From: Candidatus Kapaibacterium sp.
Lineage (GTDB): Bacteria > Bacteroidota > Ignavibacteria > Kapaibacteriales > UBA4661
DNA length: 34,375 bases
Reading direction: 5' to 3'
Assembly: GCA_025055035.1 (NCBI GenBank)
Contig: JANWZB010000018.1
Span: 1 to 34,375, forward strand
Of the stretch, positions 9,881 to 17,100 are shown piece after piece. Both the position numbers and the translations under genes were made by a program. The notes below the pieces were generated by a model. That model was not told the DNA's origin. It saw nothing but the letters and a program-made list of their open reading frames with translations, and searched no databases. The number at the start of each line of letters is the position of its first letter. Position 1 is the first letter of the stretch.

Positions 9881-10597
9881 ATGCGCACTACAGCAATTAT
9901 TCCCGCAGCTGGCTTTGGAACACGTCTTGGTAGCACTGTACCAAAGCAGTTTATTGAACTCGCAGGCATACCTATTATTGTTCGTACATTGCGTGTGTTT
10001 GAGCAATGCGGCGATATCGACACGGTTGTTGTTGCTGCGGCACCAGAATTCCACACTTATATACTCGACCTCAAAACTCGCTATTCTCTACAGAAACTTA
10101 CAGCGCTCGTGCAAGGTGGCAGCGAACGCCAGCATTCTGTTGCTAATGCTTTGCACAGTCCTGCTTGTTCCGACGCTGAGATTGTCGTTATACATGATGC
10201 TGTGCGTCCTTTTATTACACCGTCGCTTGTCCATCGGATTGTTCAGGCTGCAATTGTTCATGGAGCAGCTATTCCTGGAGTGATTCCTAAGGACACTATC
10301 AAGGAATGTACATACTTGCCCGATTTACCTAGTATCGCATATGTCCATACAACCTACGAGCGCTCTCATTTGCGTGTTATCCAAACCCCTCAAGCGTTTC
10401 GGCGAGACCTTTTGACACGTGCGTTTGCACATGCTCACAGTCATGGTATTATCGGAACTGATGACGCCAGTCTTGTTGAGGCAAGTGGCGTGTCTGTCGT
10501 CGTTATTCCCGGTGAAGAGGAGAATATTAAAATTACTACTGCACTCGACATCCGTTGGGCTGAGTACATAATAACATCAACTTCGTCACACGCGTAA
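9881..10597 (+). CDS. ispD: 2-C-methyl-D-erythritol 4-phosphate cytidylyltransferase
   Basis: Third enzyme of the MEP isoprenoid pathway; it joins CTP to methylerythritol phosphate, releasing pyrophosphate. The 238-residue protein has the nucleotide-binding start IIPAAGFGTRLGSTVPKQF (Gly-rich loop, Arg and Lys), the GGSERQHSVANAL block, VVIHDAVRPF with the metal-binding aspartate, IPKDTIKE, the VIQTPQAF block and TDDASLVE near the C-terminus, in normal order. Its product feeds the undecaprenyl carrier made by UppS encoded at 16168. No ispF is fused or adjacent. ATG at 9881 is the only start that retains the N-terminal loop at the proper distance. Identification is secure. Confidence 0.95.
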   Translation: MRTTAIIPAAGFGTRLGSTVPKQFIELAGIPIIVRTLRVFEQCGDIDTVVVAAAPEFHTYILDLKTRYSLQKLTALVQGGSERQHSVANALHSPACSDAEIVVIHDAVRPFITPSLVHRIVQAAIVHGAAIPGVIPKDTIKECTYLPDLPSIAYVHTTYERSHLRVIQTPQAFRRDLLTRAFAHAHSHGIIGTDDASLVEASGVSVVVIPGEEENIKITTALDIRWAEYIITSTSSHA

Positions 10598-10643
10598 ATT
10601 CTCTGCACATTTGCCTGCTTGTTTCATAGTTCTCGGAGTCTAT

Positions 10644-12191
10644 ATGCCTATTGTCAAGCCTGATGCTACGTGGGAACATCTTGTATCCCAAGTGAAAACT
10701 CTTGTACCAGAAGCGTTTTCTTCATCTGGTCATCCGCTCAATCTCATATGTGGCGAATGGAGCAATCCCGGTAACAGTAAGCTGTTTCTCTCGCCTGTTG
10801 ATGGCTCGCCCCTTGGTTATTACCCTATGCTTGAGCTTGAATCGGGGAAAAAAGCAGTCCAAGCTGCAAAAGAGGAATTTTTTCTATGGTCGAAGACCGA
10901 CCTTGATACCCGAAAGGCACGGGTGAGCGCTTGCTTAGAAGAGCTTCGCAAACATCATACACTGCTTGCATATCTGCTCGTATGGGAAATCGGCAAGCCA
11001 TTTCGTCAGGCCATGGTCAGCGTTGAGCGTTGTATCAGTGGCGTACAATGGTACATTGACAATATCGAGGTTATGCTTCATGGTCGCGCTCGCAAGCCGC
11101 TAGGACTCATCTCCAACATTGCTTCATGGAACTATCCTATGTCGGTACTGTTTCATGCAGTGCTTGTACAAGCCCTTGCTGGAAACTCTGTGATTGCCAA
11201 AACACCGTCCGATGGAGGATTATTTACCTTAACACTTGCCTTTGCACTTGGTCGTCGTGTAGGACTTCCCCTATCATTGATTTCTGGCTCAGGAGGTGAG
11301 TTAAGCGAAGCATTAGTACGCAATGACCATGTAGATTGTCTAGCATTTGTTGGTGGAAAATCCAACGGACGCGATATCGCTGCTGCACTGTACGACCGTA
11401 ACAAGCGCTACATGCTCGAAATGGAAGGTCTCAACGCCTATGGTATATGGAATTTCTCCGACTGGGACAAGCTTGCACAACAACTTAGGAAAGGCTATGA
11501 ATATGGCAAGCAGCGCTGCACTGCCTACCCACGCTTTGTTGTTCAGCGCTCGCTTGTGCCCGACTTTCTTGATATCTACCTCTCGGTTGTCAAATCCTTA
11601 CGTATCGGGCATCCGTTACTTGTAGAACAGCCCGACGACCCTGCACCAGATCTAGATTTCGGTCCGCTCATCAACAGTCGCAAAACAGAAGAGCTACGAG
11701 TGCTCTTTAGCGATGCTCTCGCCCACGGTGCTATATGTATATATCAAGGCAAGCTCGATGAATCTCGCTTTATTCCTGGGCAAGATATTTCTGCATATTT
11801 TACGCCACGCGCACTTATGAACCTTCCACGCAAAGCCAAACTCTATCAACATGAACCTTTTGGACCAATCGATAGTATCGTTGTTATTGATACACCTGAA
11901 GAACTTGTCGAGGAAATGAACGTCTCCAATGGCTCGCTCGTATGCTCGATTGCAACGGACGATGAAGCATTCTTCCAGCGTATTGCCCCTGAGCTTCGGG
12001 GCTTCAAGATTGGCCATAACACACTGCGCTCACGTGGTGATAAGGAAGAAGTTTTCGGGGGCATTGGTCAATCGTGGAAAGGCTGTTTTGTCGGGGGAAA
12101 ATATCTTGTCGAAGCAGTTACAATCGGTATGCCTAATGAACGCTTGTATGGCAACTTTCCAGACTACACACTGCTTCCAGAGCAACGCTAG
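10644..12191 (+). CDS. Divergent NAD(P)+-dependent aldehyde dehydrogenase family protein
   Basis: Has the aldehyde dehydrogenase fold (515 residues) with catalytic residues kept but their surroundings unusual. The catalytic cysteine is C292 in YGKQRCTAYPR and the general-base glutamate is E259 in YMLEMEGLNAYG. The latter block is normally ELGGK(S/N)P, so the GGK part is lost. The asparagine of the oxyanion hole is in NIASWNYPMS, the cofactor lysine in SVIAKTPSD, and EPFGPIDS matches the usual E-FGP block. The E-C spacing of 33 residues is normal, so the protein is probably active. Substrate unknown. ATG 10644 has a CGGAG Shine-Dalgarno-like run upstream; the in-frame TTG at 10611 does not. 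It lies 46 bp after ispD and converges on the gluQ-like gene. Confidence 0.85.
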   Translation: MPIVKPDATWEHLVSQVKTLVPEAFSSSGHPLNLICGEWSNPGNSKLFLSPVDGSPLGYYPMLELESGKKAVQAAKEEFFLWSKTDLDTRKARVSACLEELRKHHTLLAYLLVWEIGKPFRQAMVSVERCISGVQWYIDNIEVMLHGRARKPLGLISNIASWNYPMSVLFHAVLVQALAGNSVIAKTPSDGGLFTLTLAFALGRRVGLPLSLISGSGGELSEALVRNDHVDCLAFVGGKSNGRDIAAALYDRNKRYMLEMEGLNAYGIWNFSDWDKLAQQLRKGYEYGKQRCTAYPRFVVQRSLVPDFLDIYLSVVKSLRIGHPLLVEQPDDPAPDLDFGPLINSRKTEELRVLFSDALAHGAICIYQGKLDESRFIPGQDISAYFTPRALMNLPRKAKLYQHEPFGPIDSIVVIDTPEELVEEMNVSNGSLVCSIATDDEAFFQRIAPELRGFKIGHNTLRSRGDKEEVFGGIGQSWKGCFVGGKYLVEAVTIGMPNERLYGNFPDYTLLPEQR

Positions 12192-12232
12192 ACCAAGAGT
12201 ATCTAGCACCGCTATCCTGTACTAGCTACTCG

Positions 12233-13150
12233 CTATATACTAGTGGGAAGCCATTCTTGTACAGGAAATGCATCAAGAAGCGCCTGAAGGCTCGGCTGTG
12301 CAACTGATATTCCTAGCCATTCGGCACAGCGCTGATAGATGTCCTCCACTGTTGTTCCTTGCTCACGCATTACCTTGATAGATAGCGCATTGTGCGACTT
12401 TGATAGCTTATTCCCCGTGCTATCGCATACGAGAGGGTGATGCACAAACTGCACACGACAAAATTGGTCTAGACGCAAGCGCTGAGCAAGAATCATCTGT
12501 ACAGCAGTAGAGTGTAGTAAATCTTCGCCCCGTACAATAAGGGTAATATTCTCCTGTACATCGTCGGCAAGTGATGCAATGTGGTAGGATGGAATACCAT
12601 CCCGGCGGCGCACAATACTATCACCTATAGTGGACGCTTTGACACATACCTGTCCGAGCCTTCCATCACGGAATGAGATCACATCAGTCTCTGTCAGTCT
12701 GATACGCCACGCTGTATGTGGTGTATCAAGTGGGATGTTCTTTGCTCGGCAATTTCCCGGATATATATTCGTTGGCTCTTGACGAAGAAGCTGAGAGCGC
12801 GAACATTCGCAGGCAAAGACATCACCATTGAGTGCAAGAGTACGCAGAAGGCTATTATACTGCACCTGACGATGTCGTTGCGACCAGTACTGCCTGCACT
12901 CGGCGAATGAGCGAGGTCCGGAGTCAACGTCTAAATGCAACCATTCTAGCGTCGCGAAAATATCGTCGTAGTAGGCTGGTTTTGCGCGGTCTGTATCGAG
13001 GTCATCAATTCGCAGATGAAGACTACCACCCAGCTTGCGCACAATAAGCCACGTAAGAAGAAACGATAGCACATTCCCTATATGAAGTAATCCGCTCGGA
13101 GTTGGCGCAAGACGTGAGCGTATATTTCTTGGGCAAGTACTTACGGGCAT
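12233..13150 (-). CDS. gluQ: Glutamyl-Q tRNA(Asp) synthetase-like protein (truncated GluRS family)
   Basis: Class I aminoacyl-tRNA synthetase catalytic core without an anticodon-binding domain. Family members attach glutamate to the queuosine in the wobble position of tRNA(Asp). At 305 residues it has the HIGH-type motif TPSGLLHIGNVL, the RIDDLDTDR block (RIEDLD in canonical GluRS), and the KMSKS equivalent NKLSKSHNA. A Cys-X-Cys followed by Tyr-X3-Cys (FACECSRSQL and YPGNCR) is the expected zinc site. RIDD instead of RIED is common in the Bacteroidota-type branch as I recall it. Last gene of a six-gene minus-strand run. Whether it modifies queuosine or another target cannot be told from sequence. 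Confidence 0.85.
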   Translation of the reverse strand: MPVSTCPRNIRSRLAPTPSGLLHIGNVLSFLLTWLIVRKLGGSLHLRIDDLDTDRAKPAYYDDIFATLEWLHLDVDSGPRSFAECRQYWSQRHRQVQYNSLLRTLALNGDVFACECSRSQLLRQEPTNIYPGNCRAKNIPLDTPHTAWRIRLTETDVISFRDGRLGQVCVKASTIGDSIVRRRDGIPSYHIASLADDVQENITLIVRGEDLLHSTAVQMILAQRLRLDQFCRVQFVHHPLVCDSTGNKLSKSHNALSIKVMREQGTTVEDIYQRCAEWLGISVAQPSLQALLDAFPVQEWLPTSI

Positions 13151-13204
13151 CCTGTTTGACGCATACGAAACAGTACGAATACTGCTGCTATCTACAAATC
13201 GAAG

Positions 13205-13753
13205 TTAAGCACTTTCTACACTTTGTCTGAAACGCTGTACTGCTGCTGTATGGTCGGTACGGAGTGTTTGTTCTAGGATGCCATTTTCCCCAAAATTTTG
13301 GTGAAACAACGGTAGCGAGAACGTCGCAGCAATCTGTGCTCCACACCGTGGAAAATACGCCTTTGCTATTTCGAGAACACCTTGACCACCAAGCTTACCA
13401 GGCGATGTACTCATCAATAGCATTGGTTTGTTTGCATAGATGTTCATATCAACTCGGCTACACCAATCAAGAACATTTTTGAAGGCAGCAGTATAGCTTC
13501 TATTGTGCTCAGCAAGCGAACATACGATGCCATCGGATTGCATCATATGTTCTCGAAAAGCATATGCCTGAGCAGGGATACCTATCATTTTCTCTCTATC
13601 TGCAGAATATAACGGCATCTCAAAGTTATTCAAATCAAGTATCTGCACAGAGTACTCCTTGAATTCCCGCAGTGTGTAGAGCACGAGGCGTCTATTAATA
13701 GACGTTGAGCTTGTGCTTCCTGCAAAAGCAACAATACTTTTGGTCATAGGCAT
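13205..13753 (-). CDS. NAD(P)H-dependent FMN reductase family protein
   Basis: Flavodoxin-like fold of 182 residues. The FMN phosphate-binding loop is FAGSTSSTSINRRL at the N-terminus (family consensus GS.R..S.N). The central block MQSDGIVCSLAEHNRSYTAAFKN corresponds to the DG/ii..PEYN..ipg.LKN region, here with SLAEHNRSY in place of PEYN. The KPMLLMSTSPGKLGG segment matches the late strand with the isoalloxazine loop. Members reduce FMN, quinones or azo compounds with NAD(P)H. It is cytosolic with no signal peptide. A second ATG at 13747 could be the start. It lies between the TerB-like gene at 13787 and the gluQ-like gene, with gaps of 33 and 54 bp, in the same direction. Confidence 0.82.
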   Translation of the reverse strand: MPMTKSIVAFAGSTSSTSINRRLVLYTLREFKEYSVQILDLNNFEMPLYSADREKMIGIPAQAYAFREHMMQSDGIVCSLAEHNRSYTAAFKNVLDWCSRVDMNIYANKPMLLMSTSPGKLGGQGVLEIAKAYFPRCGAQIAATFSLPLFHQNFGENGILEQTLRTDHTAAVQRFRQSVESA

Positions 13754-13786
13754 TCCGCTATATCTGCATTGGGAAGTTACGAGGAT

Positions 13787-14305
13787 TTACGATAAGAATG
13801 TCGACCAGACTTTTGAACCATCGCTCGATGTGATGATTTTCTGCAATTTCTGGAAGCTTAACCCCAACGCCTCCGCCACAACAACCAAATTCTCAATTTC
13901 TTCTTCCGAAATATTTGACCCTTCTCCTGTTTCGCTAAACTCCCCCGAAGCAGCTGCTACCGACCAACCCATGACGAAGACTAGTGTTTTGAACTCACTT
14001 GTTACATCAGGCGGAAGTTTATCAAGAATAGCTACAGCCTCGCGCAAACCTTGGTAGGGCCTTGTAGGATTGTTCTTTGCTTTGTGGAGAATATCAATGA
14101 ACGAAGCGTCCATGTTACTAAATACTGCTCGTGCAAACTCGTCTTTCAGGCGCGGTGCATCATCAAGCATAGACTGGAATGTCTCCGTTTCGCGTTCATC
14201 AATTACAGTGTCTGCTCCTGCAACTTGGTAGAATACCCAAAAGGGCACCATATAAATAGTTGCAAGCTCCTCGAGAGAAAATCGGGCAAGGATTGGATCG
14301 ATCAT
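13787..14305 (-). CDS. TerB-like helical protein, copy 1 of a tandem pair
   Basis: A 172-residue, mostly helical soluble protein that I do not recognise with certainty. It has two acidic loops resembling the A-DG-E metal/acid loops of TerB-fold proteins: VAGADTVIDERE in the first half and VAAASGEFSETGEGSNISEE in the second. That suggests an internal duplication of a TerB-like unit. The neighbouring gene at 14393 is a clear paralogue (conserved VPFWVFY..AGAD, FARAV, FVMGWSVAAASG and EEEIENL blocks). TerB proteins are implicated in tellurite and other envelope stress but no role can be assigned here. ATG 14305 has AAGG nine bases upstream and matches the paralogue's start; ATG 14314 is also in frame. 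No signal peptide or membrane segment is evident. Confidence 0.7.
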   Translation of the reverse strand: MIDPILARFSLEELATIYMVPFWVFYQVAGADTVIDERETETFQSMLDDAPRLKDEFARAVFSNMDASFIDILHKAKNNPTRPYQGLREAVAILDKLPPDVTSEFKTLVFVMGWSVAAASGEFSETGEGSNISEEEIENLVVVAEALGLSFQKLQKIITSSDGSKVWSTFLS

Positions 14306-14392
14306 AAGGTACATCCTTTTCTGTGAGTATGGTGAAGTAATACCTAACGCTTAAGCACTAGAATAGTACAAGATCCTACCTAAAGGCTTACC

Positions 14393-14908
14393 CTACACTT
14401 TCTCCAAAAAACTATTCCAAATTTTAGCAGCATCAGTGGATACAATAACTTTGCGTAGCTTTGCCATACTTAGACTCAAAGCATCAGCAATATGGGTCAA
14501 ATTTTCAATTTCCTCATCGGAAATATTTGACCCTTCTCCTGTTTCGGTAAAATCTCCTGACGCAGCTGCCACCGACCAACCCATCGCAAACACAATAACC
14601 TTAAATTCTTCGGACTCAGATGGCGACGACTTTTGAGAGATGATACTCATTGCCCGCTCAATTCCTCGTATTGGTTGTTCGCTTTTCGACTTCAGAACTA
14701 CTTCATCGAAGCGTTCATAGAGCAGCGAGAGCACTGCTCGTGCAAATGCATCTTTGAGTTTTGGTGCATCTTTGAGCATGCCCTTAAATGCTCCGATTTC
14801 TCGGTGGTCAATAACGCTATCAGCTCCAGCAACAGCGTAAAACACCCATAAGGGGACAAGACTCAGCGTCAGAATTTCTTCCTGTGTATACTTCTGTAGA
14901 GGTGACAT
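14393..14908 (-). CDS. TerB-like helical protein, copy 2 of a tandem pair
   Basis: A 171-residue paralogue of the preceding gene product. Shared blocks run the full length: LVPLWVFYAVAGADSVIDHRE, DAPKLKDAFARAV, FAMGWSVAAASGDFTETG and EGSNISDEEIENL. The middle, between about residues 70 and 100, is diverged. A strong GAGAGGAG lies upstream; it is 13 bases from ATG 14908 and only 1-4 bases from the in-frame GTGs at 14920 and 14917, so the start is uncertain. The two acidic loops are retained in both copies, which implies they matter for function, perhaps metal binding as in TerB. The function is unknown. It follows the HIT gene on the same strand with a 58-bp gap. Confidence 0.7.
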   Translation of the reverse strand: MSPLQKYTQEEILTLSLVPLWVFYAVAGADSVIDHREIGAFKGMLKDAPKLKDAFARAVLSLLYERFDEVVLKSKSEQPIRGIERAMSIISQKSSPSESEEFKVIVFAMGWSVAAASGDFTETGEGSNISDEEIENLTHIADALSLSMAKLRKVIVSTDAAKIWNSFLEKV

Positions 14909-14966
14909 ACTTTTCACCACGCTCCTCTCAACTTGTAGTTACACGACCGATATTGTGCATCAAGAA

Positions 14967-15308
14967 TTATGCCGTTTCGAACGGTAGAGATTTTCCTCCA
15001 ATAAGATGCATATGCAGATGAAACACCGTTTGTCCACCGTCTTTACCAACATTAATGATAAGACGATACCCTTGCTCAGCAATGCCTTTTTGTGCAGCAA
15101 CCTTCTTTGCAACAAGGATCATTTTCCCAAGCAATACAGCATCATCATCCGCAGCATCATTGACTGTTGGAATAAGTTTTTTCGGAATGATGAGAATATG
15201 CACAGGAGCTACAGGACAAATATCATGAATTGCGATAATTTCTTCATCCTCGTATTCGATTCTTGCAGGAAGTTCTCTGCGGATAATTTTGGTAAATACT
15301 GATTCCAT
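14967..15308 (-). CDS. HIT family protein, HINT/PKCI-like purine nucleoside phosphoramidase
   Basis: A 113-residue single-domain histidine-triad protein. The signature HxHxH-phi-phi is FHLHMHLIGG near the C-terminus, with the middle histidine the likely nucleophile. The front block FTKIIRRELPARIEYEDEEI and the AVAPVHIL-like segment PVAPVHILIIPKKLI are typical of the HINT branch. These enzymes hydrolyse nucleoside phosphoramidates such as adenylyl-lysine. It is 15 bp after the phosphatase gene at 15324 and shares its strand, indicating cotranscription. A second, larger HIT protein of another subfamily is encoded at 25385. Confidence 0.93.
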   Translation of the reverse strand: MESVFTKIIRRELPARIEYEDEEIIAIHDICPVAPVHILIIPKKLIPTVNDAADDDAVLLGKMILVAKKVAAQKGIAEQGYRLIINVGKDGGQTVFHLHMHLIGGKSLPFETA

Positions 15309-15323
15309 AGCATGGTGAATACG

Positions 15324-15833
15324 TTATACAGTCCTTGCTTTCAGCGCGGTGTTTTCTAGGAAATCTAGGAAATTGCTACACGAGCGGTACAAGACATCAT
15401 ACACATACTCGAATCCGTCATGTTCACCATAGTAGGGGTCGGGTACATCAGCATCATACTCACTTGCTTCGGGGTCGAACGAGCGCATCATAAGAATCTT
15501 AGGTGTAGCAATAATTCCTGCCTGCAAGGCTTTCTTTTGCAATGCGAGGATAATCTCCAGATTCGCACTGTCCATAGAGATGATATACTGAAATCGCGCA
15601 AAGTCCTCAATACTTAGTTTTCGTGCACGATGGGTGAGCTCAATATTATGTGCTCGTGCGGTTTCCAACATACGCGAATCCGGCAATTCCCCTGCATGAA
15701 ACCCCGAGGTCCCAGCAGAATCAGCCACAACCTTATCCTGAAGTCCGCGCTCCTGCAGTAAAGTACGAAAAATTCCCTCTGCCATAGGCGAGCGGCATAT
15801 ATTCCCAAGACAAACAAACAGTACGTGAATCAT
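15324..15833 (-). CDS. Low-molecular-weight protein-tyrosine phosphatase / arsenate reductase-type family
   Basis: A 169-residue cytosolic phosphatase. The P-loop is FVCLGNICRSPMAEG, with the nucleophile C8 and R14 in the CX5R motif. The general-acid aspartate is in DVPDPYYGEHDGFEYVYD, matching the DP(Y/F) block with following tyrosines. In this family such phosphatases act on tyrosine-phosphorylated proteins, often partners of BY-kinases that control exopolysaccharide; no such kinase is in the window. Start ATG 15833 puts the P-loop at the family's usual position; the ORF opens further to 15887 but the extra residues are not conserved-looking. First gene of the six-gene minus-strand run. Confidence 0.92.
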   Translation of the reverse strand: MIHVLFVCLGNICRSPMAEGIFRTLLQERGLQDKVVADSAGTSGFHAGELPDSRMLETARAHNIELTHRARKLSIEDFARFQYIISMDSANLEIILALQKKALQAGIIATPKILMMRSFDPEASEYDADVPDPYYGEHDGFEYVYDVLYRSCSNFLDFLENTALKARTV

Positions 15834-16167
15834 CGAGTCTCTGCAATTGTCTTTATTCTGTTGTTCTATCGCTACAATGCATGGCAAATGCTACATGCCG
15901 ACTACTATGGCTGGCTAAGGCACTTACGCCGCGTAGTTTGTACGCAGAACGAAACAATGCAAAATACAATACTTTGGAGATTTTTGAAACAGTTTTACCA
16001 GCACAACTTCGCTATGACACAGAGGAAGTTTGAACTTTGTCGTTATTCCAAGATTCCTGTACGTAGATATGGTCTACAAAATTGTCGCTCTATTGCTATT
16101 AAAAACTTCGTATTTTGTATTTTGGCTACGTTTATACATTTCTTCACTGATTGAGGAGGAGCGCTTT
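15834..16167. other. Divergent intergenic region between the phosphatase gene and uppS
   Basis: No convincing gene is present. It must hold the promoters of the minus-strand run and of uppS. Near the right end is the unusually strong Shine-Dalgarno GAGGAGGAG (from 16153) of uppS. From ATG 16069 the uppS frame is open upstream and would encode a hydrophobic stretch (see findings). Confidence 0.6.
16153..16161 (+). promoter_or_regulatory. Strong Shine-Dalgarno of uppS
   Basis: GAGGAGGAG ends six bases before the GTG at 16168. It is the best ribosome-binding site in the window, where most starts have none, and it decides the GTG start. Confidence 0.75.
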
Positions 16168-17001
16168 GTGAGTTGGGAAACATCTCAGGAAACACATGAC
16201 AAGCAACTACAACACGAGCTTCGTCTATTGGGCAATTTACCGCAACACATTGCCATTATCATGGACGGCAATGGTCGTTGGGCTGAGGAACGCTCTCTAA
16301 GCCGCACACAAGGACACCGCGAGGGCATCAACGCTGTGCGTGATATCGTAGAAGCCTCGTCGCTGCTTGGTATACGCTATCTTACGCTCTATGCATTTTC
16401 TATGGAAAATTGGCGTAGACCACGCATGGAAGTAACAGTCCTGATGGACTTGTTATTGCACTACCTCCGCTCAGAGCTTGAGGAACTTCATCGAAACAAC
16501 GTACGCCTGCAAGCTATCGGCAAACTCAATGCGCTTCCGAAGAATGTTCAAAAGCAGCTCTTTGACTGCATCGAAATAATGAAGCATAACACGGGATTAA
16601 CTCTCACTCTTGCTCTAAGCTACAGCGCTCGCTGGGATATCGTACGCGCAGTGCAAATGATTGCTCTCGATGTACGGCGTGGGAAGTTATCTCCAGAGGA
16701 TATCAGCGAAGAACGCTTCGCTTCCTACCTCCAGACTCATACTCTCCCCGACCCCGACCTACTGATTCGCACAAGTGGTGAACTCCGCATTAGTAACTTT
16801 CTCCTTTGGGAACTTGCGTACTCAGAAATATATGTTACAAGTAAGTTCTGGCCTGACTTTCGCCGCTATGACCTATATGAGGCTATCCGTGCCTATACAA
16901 AGCGCGAACGCCGATTTGGGAAAACATCACAGCAGATTCTCGAAGAACAAACCACGGAAAAAAGCTCGCTCAAACGCATTCTGTCGGCTTTACACTCATG
17001 A
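16168..17001 (+). CDS. uppS: Undecaprenyl diphosphate synthase (cis-prenyltransferase)
   Basis: Condenses isopentenyl diphosphate onto farnesyl diphosphate to give the C55 lipid carrier for peptidoglycan and other glycans. At 277 residues it is a little longer than the usual 250-260. The catalytic aspartate is D33 in IAIIMDGNGRWAEERSLSR; also present are GHREGINAVRDIVE, the LYAFSMENWRRP loop, LALSYSARWDIVRAV (usually YGGR, here YSAR), and DLLIRTSGELRISNFLLWE. All substrate and metal residues are in order. Start GTG 16168 is supported by GAGGAGGAG six bases upstream; in-frame ATGs upstream would add a hydrophobic leader. It precedes bamA by 99 bp on the same strand, with a candidate promoter for bamA between them. 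Confidence 0.95.
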   Translation: MSWETSQETHDKQLQHELRLLGNLPQHIAIIMDGNGRWAEERSLSRTQGHREGINAVRDIVEASSLLGIRYLTLYAFSMENWRRPRMEVTVLMDLLLHYLRSELEELHRNNVRLQAIGKLNALPKNVQKQLFDCIEIMKHNTGLTLTLALSYSARWDIVRAVQMIALDVRRGKLSPEDISEERFASYLQTHTLPDPDLLIRTSGELRISNFLLWELAYSEIYVTSKFWPDFRRYDLYEAIRAYTKRERRFGKTSQQILEEQTTEKSSLKRILSALHS

Positions 17002-17027
17002 CATGCGACTCAAGCTTTTCAACGCTA

Positions 17028-17055
17028 TTGCATGCCTAGCAGATGACTCTAAAAT
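17028..17055 (+). promoter_or_regulatory. Candidate promoter of bamA
   Basis: TTGCAT and TAAAAT are separated by 16 bases, 45 bases before the bamA ATG. The spacing and hexamers resemble a housekeeping promoter. The same TTG-N3-N16-TA arrangement recurs upstream of three other outer-membrane-related genes in this window. Pattern match only. Confidence 0.35.
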
Positions 17056-17100
17056 GGGTTTTCGTACATTCTTTGCTCCATATTCCTTGCTGGACACACG

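Noticed and set aside
9801-10283. 160-codon open frame overlapping nusB and ispD
   Set aside because: Lies in another frame of the well-supported nusB and ispD genes; low-complexity Leu-rich translation typical of a shadow frame.
15825-16154. Open frame of 109 codons upstream of uppS
   Set aside because: Starts at a GTG overlapping the phosphatase start, has irregular composition and no family signature; likely not a gene.
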